Assembly: GCA_964532655.1 (NCBI GenBank)
Contig: CAZHMZ010000136.1
Span: 1 to 10,829 of the forward strand
Reading direction: 5' to 3'
Length of the DNA: 10,829 bases
From: JAJFTV01 sp964532655
Lineage (GTDB): Bacteria > Chloroflexota > Anaerolineae > Anaerolineales > Anaerolineaceae
Made by a program: the position numbers and the translations under genes
The notes under the pieces: generated by a model
What the model was told of the DNA's origin: nothing
The model's input: the letters and a program-made list of their open reading frames with translations, nothing else
The model's database searches: none
Shown: piece after piece, positions 1 through 6,476 of the stretch
Layout: each line of letters opens with the position of its first letter
Position numbering within the stretch: position 1 is the stretch's first letter

Positions 1-541
1 CGCGATAGACCACCCCGTACAGATCGGCCGATTCGCAGTTGACCACATCGAATTTCGCTTCCAGGTACACGTTGGTGGGCGAGCTGGAGGTGAGCCGCCA
101 GCCGCGATACCCGTATGTACTGCTGCTGGAGAGCACCATGGCGCCGTCTTTCATATAGATGCGTGTGTTGTCATCCTGGTAACCGGTTTCATCCAGACCA
201 AATGCGGAACCATCATCCAGCCGGTTGATCCAGTCCGGATCGCCCAACGTCTGCCGGAAACCGTTTGGCACCACCGTGATGGTGGGCGTTTCGGTCAGCA
301 CCACAGCCGGTTCGGTGTTCGTGGGGGTGGATGTTTCAGTGGCGGCGGGTTGTGTATTGGTGGCGCTTGCCGCTGTTTGGGTGCTGAGGTCGGCTTGCGT
401 GGCCGCCTGAGCAGTCAGCGATCCGGATACGATGGCCTGCACATCGGTGGGATTGGCCGTCCCGGTTTGTTGGGCGGCTGGCAGGTTACAACCGGATAAT
501 ACAAGCATCACCAGCATGGGGATGAGAAGTTTTTTCAACAT
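1..541 (-). CDS. Secreted lipoprotein, N-terminal part (3' end outside window)
   Basis: The minus-strand reading frame starts at the ATG at 541-539 and runs off the left edge, giving about 180 residues. Residues 1-18 form a lipoprotein signal: MLKK, a hydrophobic core, then the lipobox LSGC with the lipidated Cys at residue 18. Residues 19 to about 85 are a Thr/Ala/Gln/Pro-rich linker. From about residue 90 a folded region begins (GDPDWINRLDDG, then GAMVLSSSSTYGYRGWRL, then YLEAKFDVVNCESADLYGVV). Its spacing resembles beta-sandwich, concanavalin-like domains common in Anaerolineae lipoproteins, but the fold is inferred. A GAGG Shine-Dalgarno sits just upstream (549-546). The gene is divergent from the operon starting at 651 and shares a 109-bp promoter region with it. 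The protein is probably anchored on the outer face of the membrane; its ligand is unknown. Confidence 0.85.
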   Translation of the reverse strand, partial: MLKKLLIPMLVMLVLSGCNLPAAQQTGTANPTDVQAIVSGSLTAQAATQADLSTQTAASATNTQPAATETSTPTNTEPAVVLTETPTITVVPNGFRQTLGDPDWINRLDDGSAFGLDETGYQDDNTRIYMKDGAMVLSSSSTYGYRGWRLTSSSPTNVYLEAKFDVVNCESADLYGVVYR

Positions 542-604
542 AATTCCTCGGAATGACCGTTATTTTTCTTCCATGATATACCCATTTATTTTATCTCATT
601 ATGG

Positions 605-614
605 GCACATGTGC
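605..614. repeat. 10-bp perfect palindrome in the divergent promoter region
   Basis: GCACATGTGC lies between the divergent lipoprotein gene and the operon starting at 651, about 20 bp upstream of the TATAAT box. It could be a dimeric regulator site for either gene, but a single 10-bp palindrome is weak evidence. Confidence 0.3.
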
Positions 615-634
615 TCTGACATCAGTCATACAGG

Positions 635-640
635 TATAAT
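635..640 (+). promoter_or_regulatory. -10 box of a near-leaderless promoter for the operon at 651
   Basis: A perfect TATAAT ends 10 bp before the ATG at 651. Transcription would begin near 647, leaving almost no 5' leader, and no Shine-Dalgarno precedes the ATG. No convincing -35 element is seen at 16-18 bp: CTGACA at 616-621 is only 13 bp away. Leaderless initiation is inferred. Confidence 0.5.
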
Positions 641-650
641 CTATTCATCC

Positions 651-2159
651 ATGAAGACACAGATATTCCGGCTTGACCAGTATGACGATATCCTGTCCGC
701 GCAGGACCAGATCGGCTGGAGCAGGACTGCCCGTATCTGTATTGTTTTGCCGCCCAAAAAGCATCTTCATTTTTCCATGGTTGATTTTGTGCTGCTGGCG
801 CGTGAAGCCAACCGGATCGGGGTACAGGCGGCGTTTATCGTGCCTGACGCCGGTTTGCGGCGCGGCATGCAGGAGCTTGGGCTGTTATGCTTCAGCACGA
901 TCCGGCAGGCGAACCGCTCCAACTGGCGCACCTCTCAGCGCACGAAAATCCCGGATGCCGATACATTGCGACCTGACCATCACGCACCAGACTGGCCGGT
1001 GAAACCTTATCCCCGGTCAACCGGTACTGTTATTTCACGTAAGATACAAATCGGCTTTTTTTCAGTGGCGCTGCTGGCTCTGCTGATGCTGGGGGCGCTG
1101 TTTATACCGCAGTCCCGGGTTTCGATTGACCGCACGCCGGTGGAGCAGACCTACCGGTTCACGTTGCAGGGGGATGCCATGCATGCCACAGCCCCGCTCA
1201 GCGGGGTGATCCACGCCGACCGGCTGGTGTTTTCGTTTAACAATGAGATCACCGTGCAGGCCAGCGGTGAGGGCAGTTTTGGCGCAGAGTATGCCACCGG
1301 CGAGGTACTGATCACAAACCTGACCGGCCAGGAGCTTACCCTCCCACAGGGGTTGACTTTGCAGACCGAAGCGGATGAGCCAGTTCAATTTCAGACCGTT
1401 GAGGCGGTGACCTTGCCCGCACAGCCCTCCGAGCCGCAGAGCGTATCTGTGCAGGCTGTTCTGCCCGGCACGGCGGGGAATGTGCCGGCCAATAGCATCC
1501 GGGTTGTGTCGGGTGAAATCGGGCTGTCATTGCGCGTAGAAAACCCGCTGCCCACCGGCGGTGGTACGGATACACGAGTGAGCACGCTTTCGGCCCGGGA
1601 TGTGGAACAGGCCCGTGAGGTACTGCTGGAGGAGATGGGTGGACTGGCGATTGAGCAGGCCGGTACGGAAACCCGGAATGGGCAGCTTGTGATCGCGAGA
1701 TCCATTCAAAGAGATGAAATTCTTTCCGAGGAGCTATCCACGCAGATTGACATGCCCTGCCAGCAGGCTTTGCTCACGTTGGGGGTTTCTTACACGGCCT
1801 GGACGGTACTGGAAGAGGACTTATTGCAGATATCCACCAGGATGCTGGATACCCTACTGCCTGAAAACACCCTGGCGGATGAACAAACGCTGCAGTTTCA
1901 GTTTGATGATCCGTATATACAGCAGCCGAACGGCTTTTCCCAACCAGTTGAGATCTCAAGGCAGCTTTTACGCTCATTCGCCTCGGATGACATTCTGGAC
2001 GCGCTTGCCGGGCAGAGGACGGAACAAATTTCCGGTATACTTGAACAACATCTTGAACAATATTCTGAAGGGGAACCGCTTATCCATGTATCCATCACTC
2101 CGGCCTGGTGGCCTGTGATGCCGTTTTTCAGGTTTCAGTACAAAATGATCCAACCATGA
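651..2159 (+). CDS. Membrane-anchored protein with baseplate-J-like extracytoplasmic region
   Basis: 502 residues from ATG 651. The frame is open upstream to 432, but that part lies antisense to the lipoprotein gene and before the promoter, so 651 is chosen. Residues about 25-95 form a cytoplasmic alpha/beta-looking segment (ICIVLPPKKHLHFSMVDFVLLA, then IGVQAAFIVPDAGLRR). Residues about 132-152 are a single transmembrane helix. The rest is extracytoplasmic. The stretch with GEVLITNLTGQELTLPQG, then LPGTAGNVPANSI, resembles baseplate J/gp47-type proteins, a name often attached to such single-pass Chloroflexota proteins. No phage or contractile-tail genes are nearby, so the name reflects only a shared fold. 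It overlaps ruvX by 4 bp (ATGA), indicating translational coupling with the RuvX, MltG and glucokinase genes. Its function is unknown; a cell-envelope role is suggested by its topology and by mltG. Confidence 0.75.
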   Translation: MKTQIFRLDQYDDILSAQDQIGWSRTARICIVLPPKKHLHFSMVDFVLLAREANRIGVQAAFIVPDAGLRRGMQELGLLCFSTIRQANRSNWRTSQRTKIPDADTLRPDHHAPDWPVKPYPRSTGTVISRKIQIGFFSVALLALLMLGALFIPQSRVSIDRTPVEQTYRFTLQGDAMHATAPLSGVIHADRLVFSFNNEITVQASGEGSFGAEYATGEVLITNLTGQELTLPQGLTLQTEADEPVQFQTVEAVTLPAQPSEPQSVSVQAVLPGTAGNVPANSIRVVSGEIGLSLRVENPLPTGGGTDTRVSTLSARDVEQAREVLLEEMGGLAIEQAGTETRNGQLVIARSIQRDEILSEELSTQIDMPCQQALLTLGVSYTAWTVLEEDLLQISTRMLDTLLPENTLADEQTLQFQFDDPYIQQPNGFSQPVEISRQLLRSFASDDILDALAGQRTEQISGILEQHLEQYSEGEPLIHVSITPAWWPVMPFFRFQYKMIQP

Positions 2160-2584
2160 ATCAGCGCAGAATGGCTGTTGATCCCGGTGAAAGCCGGATT
2201 GGGATTGCGATGAGTGATCTGACCGCTACCATCGCGGCCCCGCACAGCACCTTACAGCACGTTTCGCGTGCTGTCGACGCGGCGCTGATCGCTCAGATCG
2301 CGGCCGATAACGAGGTAGTAGAAATCATCCTGGGACTGGCGCTGGATTCATCCGGTGAGATGGGTCCCCAGGCGCGTAAAGCCAACCGCCTGGCGGAAGC
2401 CATCCGCGCGCAAACCTCCATCCCGGTGGTGCTGTGGGATGAGAGTCACAGCACCCAGGCCGCTGCTGAAACCCAGCATCTGCTCAACCTCGGCCGGCGA
2501 AAACGGCGCGAGCACATCGATTCGATGGCAGCCGCCGTGATTCTGCAGACCTATCTGGATCAGCTTTTGGACAGAAAGGAATGA
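2156..2584 (+). CDS. ruvX: RuvX/YqgF, putative pre-16S rRNA 5'-processing nuclease
   Basis: 142 residues, the usual length for the YqgF/RuvX family of RNase H-fold nucleases, known for 16S rRNA 5'-end maturation and annotated as Holliday-junction resolvase-like. The three acidic motifs are visible: VDPGESRIGIAMSD near the N-terminus (Asp9), DESHSTQAAAE (Asp95/Glu96) and HIDSMAAAVILQTYLD (Asp122). The glycine-rich LGLALDSSGEMGPQA corresponds to the family's GLPxxxDGxxG segment. The start at 2156 overlaps the upstream stop in ATGA; a longer frame from 2108 would add 16 residues that overlap the upstream gene and lie outside the conserved domain. It is a cytoplasmic housekeeping gene, co-transcribed with its neighbours. 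Confidence 0.93.
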   Translation: MNQRRMAVDPGESRIGIAMSDLTATIAAPHSTLQHVSRAVDAALIAQIAADNEVVEIILGLALDSSGEMGPQARKANRLAEAIRAQTSIPVVLWDESHSTQAAAETQHLLNLGRRKRREHIDSMAAAVILQTYLDQLLDRKE

Positions 2585-2589
2585 CCAAC

Positions 2590-3738
2590 ATGACAGTCGC
2601 CCGACGGAGCCGTTCACAATGGCTTCTTTCACTGGTGCTGGGGGTGGTGTTCTGCATCCTGCTGGCCGCGGTGATCGCGGCTGTGCTGCTGCTGCCCAAA
2701 AACGCCGCGGCCCGTTTTGGCGAGCCCGACGCTTCCCTATCCTGGTGGAATCGATTGATCTACGCGGCGCAGCTTCTGTATTATGAAGATGAATTGACGC
2801 AGCCTGTTCCGCAAACAGCCGGGGAGACCCGTTTTGCGGTGGATTACGGTGAAACGGCTTCCGACGTGGCAGCCGATTTGTACAGGCAGAAGATCATCCC
2901 ATCGGCCGATTCATTCGAGCTGTATCTCACCTGGTCGGGGCTGGACCGCTCGATTCAGGCCGGCGATTACCGGATTGAGCCAGGGCTGAGCGCCATCCAG
3001 ATTGCCCACCGGCTTCAGGATGCCACCCCGGCGGAAGTACCGTTTTCCATCCTGGCCGGCTGGCGGCTGGAGGAGATTGCCGGGTCGCTGCCGACTTCGG
3101 GGCTGACGATCATCCCGGAGGAATTCATCCAGGCAGCCAGTCATCCGGGGGATAACGATCTGCCGCTGCCATCCGGTTGGAAGAAGGGCGGCTCGCTGGA
3201 AGGGCTGCTCCTGCCGGGCATGTATACCATCCCGCGCGATACGGATGTGAACCTGTTTCTGGCCGATCTGGTGAGCGCGTTTTCTGAGCAGACCGGCAGC
3301 GATTTGGAAGAAAAATTTGCCAATCAGGGTCTTTCTCTGCAGGAGGGGGTCGTACTGGCGTCGATGGTGGAAAAGGAAGCGGTGGTGACGGAAGAACAGC
3401 CGCTGATCGCATCCGTCTTCCTGAACCGGCTGCGAGCCGGCATGCGATTGGAAAGCGACCCCACCGTGCAGTACGCCATCGGGTATGATGAAGAGAAGGA
3501 TACGTGGTGGAAGAACCCTCTCTCGCTGGATGATCTGGCGGTCGATTCGCCATATAACACCTATCTGTACAGCGGTCTGCCGCCGGCGCCTATCTGCAGC
3601 CCCAGTCTATCCGCCATCCAAGCAGTCATCGCGCCGGCTCAAACCGATTATCTGTATTTTCGGGCGGCCTGCGATGGCTCAGGGAAACATAACTTTTCGT
3701 ATACCTACGAGGAGCACCTTCAAAATGAATGCAAGTGA
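2590..3738 (+). CDS. mltG: Endolytic peptidoglycan transglycosylase MltG (YceG-like)
   Basis: 382 residues from ATG 2590. MltG cleaves nascent glycan strands at the membrane and helps set glycan chain length. Residues about 11-35 are the N-terminal transmembrane anchor. A LysM-like region follows at about 80-145 (GETASDVAADLYRQKII, then AGDYRIEPGLSAIQIAHRL). The catalytic domain carries LASMVEKEA with the expected catalytic Glu261, then IASVFLNRLRAGMRLESDPT, SPYNTYLYSGLPPAPICSPS and, near the end, KHNFSYTYEEH. All major family blocks are present, so it should be active. An alternative in-frame ATG at 2581 overlaps the ruvX stop (ATGA), but AAGGA at 2576-2580 is correctly spaced only for 2590. 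It overlaps the next gene by 14 bp. Confidence 0.93.
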   Translation: MTVARRSRSQWLLSLVLGVVFCILLAAVIAAVLLLPKNAAARFGEPDASLSWWNRLIYAAQLLYYEDELTQPVPQTAGETRFAVDYGETASDVAADLYRQKIIPSADSFELYLTWSGLDRSIQAGDYRIEPGLSAIQIAHRLQDATPAEVPFSILAGWRLEEIAGSLPTSGLTIIPEEFIQAASHPGDNDLPLPSGWKKGGSLEGLLLPGMYTIPRDTDVNLFLADLVSAFSEQTGSDLEEKFANQGLSLQEGVVLASMVEKEAVVTEEQPLIASVFLNRLRAGMRLESDPTVQYAIGYDEEKDTWWKNPLSLDDLAVDSPYNTYLYSGLPPAPICSPSLSAIQAVIAPAQTDYLYFRAACDGSGKHNFSYTYEEHLQNECK

Positions 3739-4531
3739 CCCGGCTGACGGCCCAAACGCTGAACCTTTGCTGGTCATGGGGATCGATATCGGCGGATCGG
3801 CCATCAAGGGGGCGGTGGTGAATTTGCAGGAGGGCGTCTTTGCCGGCCAGCGCTTACGCTATGAAACCGGCCCTGACTGCACCCCGGAGGAACATGCCCG
3901 TCTGGCAACAATCATCATTGACCGGCTGCGGTACCGCGGCCCGGTGGGGATTGGTTTTCCCGGACCGATACAGGCCGGTACGCCGCGTATGGCCGTTAAT
4001 TTACACCCGGAGTGGGTGGATTTGAACGCAGCCGCGATGTTCACCGAAGCCACCGGGCAGCCGTGTTATCTGATCAACGACGCCGACGCAGCAGGTTTGG
4101 CGGAGATCCACTATGGGGCCGGCCGGGATTGGGCAAACAAAGTGATTTTTATGTGCACGCTGGGCACGGGTATTGGATCGGCCATTTTTGTGAACGGCAG
4201 CCTGCTGCCCAATAGCGAGCTGGGGCACATCACCGTGCACAACCAGGACGCCGAGCAGCGCGCCTCCGACGCGGCCAGACGGCTGAAGGATATGTCATGG
4301 AAGAAATGGGCCAAACGCCTGCAGGAATACTTTGAGGAGATTGAAAAGCTCATCTCGCCGGATTTGATCATCATCGGCGGCGGGGTGAGCAAGGACTCAG
4401 CCAAGTTTCTGCCGCTGCTGCGGCTGAGGGCGCGCGTGGTTCCCGCCGAACTGTTGAATGACGCCGGGATCATCGGGGCAGCTCTGTTTGCGCACGAACA
4501 AAGGCAACCATCACAACCGAAAACCATATAA
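3725..4531 (+). CDS. ppgK: Polyphosphate glucokinase (ROK family)
   Basis: 268 residues, close to known polyphosphate glucokinases (about 250-270). These enzymes phosphorylate glucose to glucose-6-phosphate using polyphosphate, often with ATP as an alternative donor. Visible motifs: phosphate-binding loop GIDIGGSAIKGA (19-30), catalytic Asp119 in LINDADAAG, the second phosphate loop LGTGIGSA (146-153), PNSELGH (162-168), and IIGGGVSK (216-223). The block RASDAARRLKDMSWKKWAKR is typical of the PpgK subgroup. The zinc-binding Cys cluster of classical ROK kinases and any N-terminal helix-turn-helix are absent, which argues for an enzyme and not a regulator. The start at 3725 lies within the end of mltG (14-bp overlap) and is preceded by GAGGAG at 3709-3714. 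It is the last gene of the operon. Confidence 0.87.
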   Translation: MNASDPADGPNAEPLLVMGIDIGGSAIKGAVVNLQEGVFAGQRLRYETGPDCTPEEHARLATIIIDRLRYRGPVGIGFPGPIQAGTPRMAVNLHPEWVDLNAAAMFTEATGQPCYLINDADAAGLAEIHYGAGRDWANKVIFMCTLGTGIGSAIFVNGSLLPNSELGHITVHNQDAEQRASDAARRLKDMSWKKWAKRLQEYFEEIEKLISPDLIIIGGGVSKDSAKFLPLLRLRARVVPAELLNDAGIIGAALFAHEQRQPSQPKTI

Positions 4532-4579
4532 CAGATCCGGTTAGCCGGCCGGTAAATCAAACCAAAAAATATCAATAAT

Positions 4580-4608
4580 TTGACTTGTTTAAAAGTGCGC
4601 GCTATAAT
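4580..4608 (+). promoter_or_regulatory. Sigma70-type promoter for the regulator gene at 4819
   Basis: TTGACT (4580-4585), a 17-bp spacer and a perfect TATAAT (4603-4608) sit in an A+T-rich intergenic stretch. Transcription should start near 4615. This is the best promoter match in the window after that of sodN. Confidence 0.8.
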
Positions 4609-4614
4609 ATTTTT

Positions 4615-4818
4615 GCTGTTCCATTTTGCGAATCGTTGATGTTCTAAAAGGGCGACCAATTTTACCTTCATACTTTCTATCACGGAAATTTACTGCTGTA
4701 CATTTTCATATTTAGCCAGAACTTTTTATTTTTCTTTTTCCCGTGATGAAACCAAGTGAAGCAAAAAGGCATCCTTTGTGGAACATCTCCACACGTCTCG
4801 ATTAAAAGGATGTCAGCT
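4615..4818 (+). other. Long 5' leader (about 200 nt) without a recognised RNA element
   Basis: The stretch between the predicted transcription start and the regulator ATG is A+T-rich and carries no clear gene. Seven-base inverted repeats, ATCACGG (4679-4685) and CCGTGAT (4741-4747), could close a long loop. No known riboswitch class was recognised. No clear terminator for the upstream ppgK operon is seen at 4532-4579. Confidence 0.35.
4806..4810 (+). promoter_or_regulatory. Ribosome binding site deciding the start at 4819
   Basis: AAGGA with an 8-nt spacer to ATG 4819. It is too close to the in-frame ATG at 4810 to serve it, and the GTG at 4756 has no comparable site. Confidence 0.65.
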
Positions 4819-5577
4819 ATGATTTCCAAGGAAAAGGAAAATCCCGATCCATTTTCTCCCTACCAGTTGCATGAACCTTCGGAGTGCTATTTTGACCATA
4901 AGCAGGAAATTCAGGAAAAAATCCGTGTTTTTCTGATCGACCCTCTGGCGCTTGAGCGCGCGGGTCTGCAAATGCTGATCGCCGGCGACACGGATTTGCT
5001 TCTGACCGGCGGCGCGGGCGATATAGAAACCGCTCAGGACCTGGCTGATTCACTGCAGCCTGATATTGTGGTAATGACGCTCAGTGAGACCACAGGGGAA
5101 AGCCTGAATCATATTCATAAAATTTCGCAAGCTTTCACAGAAGCCCGAATAATCTTACTGATGAGATCGGCGGATACCGAAATGTATGTGAGTGCGGTGA
5201 AAAACGGCGCCATGGGTGTGGTGTTGAAGACGCAGCCGCCCGAAACGCTGTTGAAAGCTATCCGCAAGGTGCATGAGGGCGAGGCCTGGTTGGACCATAC
5301 CACGGTGGCCGCGGTGCTGTCCAGCTTCTCGCGCAACCCGCCCACCGCCTGCCAGGAGGAATGGTCGCTGGTCAATCAACTGACCCAACGGGAACGCGAG
5401 ATTGTGAAAATGATTGGGCAGGGTTTGAACACGCACAAGATCGCCAAACGCCTGTTCATGAGCGAATCAACCATCCGGCATCACCTAACCTCCATCTATG
5501 AGAAGGTGGGGGTAACCAGCCGGCTCGAGCTGTTGATCTTCGCGTATCGCACCGGTCTGGAGCACTCTTCCACGTAA
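4819..5577 (+). CDS. NarL/LuxR-type regulator with degenerate receiver domain
   Basis: 252 residues from ATG 4819. Residues 1-33 are a polar leader. Residues about 34-150 have the receiver layout (IRVFLIDPLALERAGLQMLI, PDIVVMTLSETTGE, IILLMRS, AMGVVLK), and about 187-245 form a complete LuxR-type helix-turn-helix (LTQREREIVKMIGQGL, then STIRHHLTSIYEKVGV). The usual phospho-acceptor Asp, expected in PDIVVMxL, is Thr87, and the N-terminal acidic pair is reduced to one Asp (Asp41, followed by Pro). The conserved Lys (Lys137) and the Ser after IILLMR are kept. It is therefore likely an atypical regulator working without Asp phosphorylation. No sensor kinase is adjacent. It is transcribed alone from the 4580 promoter and ends at the 5627 terminator. 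Targets are unknown; the PilZ gene lies just downstream. Confidence 0.88.
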   Translation: MISKEKENPDPFSPYQLHEPSECYFDHKQEIQEKIRVFLIDPLALERAGLQMLIAGDTDLLLTGGAGDIETAQDLADSLQPDIVVMTLSETTGESLNHIHKISQAFTEARIILLMRSADTEMYVSAVKNGAMGVVLKTQPPETLLKAIRKVHEGEAWLDHTTVAAVLSSFSRNPPTACQEEWSLVNQLTQREREIVKMIGQGLNTHKIAKRLFMSESTIRHHLTSIYEKVGVTSRLELLIFAYRTGLEHSST

Positions 5578-5600
5578 TCTTTTCAACAGACTGCCTTTTT

Positions 5601-5617
5601 CGAAAGAGCCCCTTTCG
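5601..5617. repeat. Short hairpin after the regulator gene
   Basis: CGAAAG (5601-5606), a 5-nt loop and CTTTCG (5612-5617) form a perfect 6-bp stem just past the stop codon. There is no downstream T-run, so it is not a terminator by itself. Confidence 0.4.
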
Positions 5618-5697
5618 GCATTAATGTGCCCCTTTTCCGGCACACGTGTGCAGAAATGGGGCAATTTTTATGCCTGTTTCTGCCCCCGCTTTCGGCA
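5608..5697. repeat. Three imperfect copies of a GCCCC(n)TTTC(n)GGCA motif
   Basis: The copies are GCCCCTTTCGGCA at 5608-5620, GCCCCTTTTCCGGCA at 5628-5642 and GCCCCCGCTTTCGGCA at 5682-5697. The middle copy forms the left arm of the terminator, so all three could compete for the single GGGGCA arm at 5658-5663. Confidence 0.45.
5627..5671 (+). terminator. Rho-independent terminator of the regulator gene
   Basis: TGCCCC (5627-5632) pairs with GGGGCA (5658-5663). Inside, TTTTC pairs with GAAAT apart from one mismatch, and the 12-bp palindrome GCACACGTGTGC (5640-5651) forms the tip. The hairpin is followed by ATTTTTAT. The long stem plus U-tract makes termination on the plus strand very likely. 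Confidence 0.75.
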
Positions 5698-5707
5698 TGT
5701 TACTACG

Positions 5708-5736
5708 TTGTATCGGGCGGCAATCCCCCGTATAGT
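5708..5736 (+). promoter_or_regulatory. Candidate promoter for the PilZ gene
   Basis: TTGTAT (5708-5713), a 17-bp spacer and TATAGT (5731-5736) give a plausible sigma70 promoter, with a start near 5743. It overlaps the in-frame ATG at 5737, which argues for a downstream translation start. Confidence 0.55.
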
Positions 5737-5793
5737 ATGGAAGGTCAACGGAAACGCACCCCCACATCATCGCGTAACGAACCCACTGTGAAC

Positions 5794-6159
5794 ATGATCC
5801 CGAATAAGAAAACATTCAACGAGCGAAGAGGCAAAACACGCATTTCATGCAGTTGTAAAGCCGTCGTCAGGGGGCATGATGAACAGGGAGAGCAATTTGA
5901 GGAAACCGGCCGGGTGGTGAACCTGAGCGCAAGCGGCGCATTTTTGTTCATCACGCGCAGCCTGGCGGCAGGCGAGAGACTGAACATCGAAATCCCGCTG
6001 CCGATCGGTTCATCGGAGAGCCGGTCTTCCAGTCAGCTTCTCACCGAGGGCATGGTGGTTCGAAAAGAACCTCACACGGGCGGGGAATGCGGGATCGCGG
6101 TGCATTTTCGAAGACACCGGTTTGTACAGCAGGAACAACCGGGCGCGGGTCTGATGTAA
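5794..6159 (+). CDS. Single-domain PilZ protein, putative cyclic-di-GMP receptor
   Basis: 121 residues from ATG 5794. PilZ domains bind cyclic di-GMP through an RxxxR motif and a later D/NxSxxG motif. Both are present: RRGKTR (Arg12 to Arg16) and NLSASG (Asn43 to Gly48). The rest fits the six-strand barrel (GAFLFITRSLAAGERLNIEI, then GECGIAVHF). There is no partner domain, so it should act as a small cytoplasmic adaptor whose target cannot be read here. The frame is open upstream, with other possible starts at 5737 (ATG) and 5788 (GTG). ATG 5737 overlaps the predicted -10 box, and none has a clear Shine-Dalgarno, so the start is uncertain. It lies downstream of the LuxR-type regulator but behind a terminator, so it is probably transcribed separately. 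Confidence 0.85.
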   Translation: MIPNKKTFNERRGKTRISCSCKAVVRGHDEQGEQFEETGRVVNLSASGAFLFITRSLAAGERLNIEIPLPIGSSESRSSSQLLTEGMVVRKEPHTGGECGIAVHFRRHRFVQQEQPGAGLM

Positions 6160-6173
6160 ACCTGTAAGAGAGC

Positions 6174-6210
6174 AAAAAAAATGCCCCGAGCGGTTGCAGC
6201 CGCGCAGGGC
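6174..6210 (-). terminator. Rho-independent terminator for the minus-strand gene at 6255-6456
   Basis: Read on the minus strand, GCCC/GGGC (6210-6207 with 6186-6183) and GCGG/CCGC (6203-6200 with 6193-6190) form an interrupted stem with a 6-nt loop, followed by one A and eight T (6181-6174). It sits 15 bp after the stop of the convergent PilZ gene, but on the plus strand it has no U-tail. Confidence 0.7.
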
Positions 6211-6222
6211 CAGTGCAATGAG

Positions 6223-6248
6223 AGCGGGTCAAAACACTCTGAATGCAA
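6223..6248. repeat. Left copy of an imperfect direct repeat flanking the gapped gene
   Basis: AGCGGGTCAAAAC (6223-6235) recurs exactly at 6477-6489. The next dozen bases are also similar (ACTCTGAATGCAA against GTTTTGATGTAA), giving a repeat of about 25 bp. Confidence 0.6.
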
Positions 6249-6254
6249 TTCTCA

Positions 6255-6456
6255 TTATACCATTCCGACCCCAATTCTCAACTCATTGCGTACCGATGCA
6301 AAGGAGGTGCCAGTATTTATCCATTTTGTTTCATTTTCGAATATGACAACGGAAACATATTTATCTTCTCCATAAAAGTCAATTTCATATCCTGTTTTTG
6401 TAGTAAATGTACCAAATGTCGTATAGAGTAAATCATACGTATCATCCGGGTCATAT
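6255..6456 (-). CDS. C-terminal fragment of an unrecognised protein, cut by the assembly gap
   Basis: On the minus strand a frame runs without a stop from the gap edge to TAA at 6257-6255, giving 66 residues. It opens YDPDDTYDLLYTTFG, continues with KTGYEIDFYGEDKYVSVVIF and ends with ELRIGVGMV. The alternating hydrophobic pattern suggests beta-strands of a real protein, and a well-formed minus-strand terminator follows the stop. The base composition is clearly more A+T-rich than the flanking operons. The start is missing in the Ns. No family was recognised, so no function is proposed. It is convergent with the PilZ gene and, if the gap is small, divergent from the TasA-like gene at 6566. Confidence 0.55.
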
Positions 6457-6466
6457 NNNNNNNNNN
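6457..6466. other. Assembly gap (10 N)
   Basis: Ten Ns join two contigs; the true size and the missing sequence are unknown. The 5' end of the minus-strand gene, and perhaps the promoter of the SipW/TasA-like module, lie in it. Confidence 0.95.
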
Positions 6467-6476
6467 GCTTAAGAAA

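Noticed and set aside
432..650. Upstream extension of the frame of the baseplate-J-like gene
   Set aside because: It runs antisense through the lipoprotein signal and linker region, precedes the TATAAT box and has no ribosome site. The frame is simply open by chance.
651..2159. A phage tail or contractile injection system suggested by the baseplate-J-like resemblance
   Set aside because: No sheath, tube, spike or other tail genes are present, the protein has a transmembrane helix, and the neighbours are housekeeping genes.
3485..3724. 80-codon N-terminal extension of the glucokinase frame
   Set aside because: It overlaps conserved MltG sequence out of frame, is Arg/Ile-rich without ROK features, and a good ribosome site precedes ATG 3725.
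4111..4683. 190-codon minus-strand open frame overlapping ppgK
   Set aside because: It lies antisense to conserved PpgK motifs and has no family-like features or ribosome site.
5608..5697. CRISPR-like array
   Set aside because: Only three short, imperfect copies with unequal spacing (20 and 54 bp) and no cas genes.
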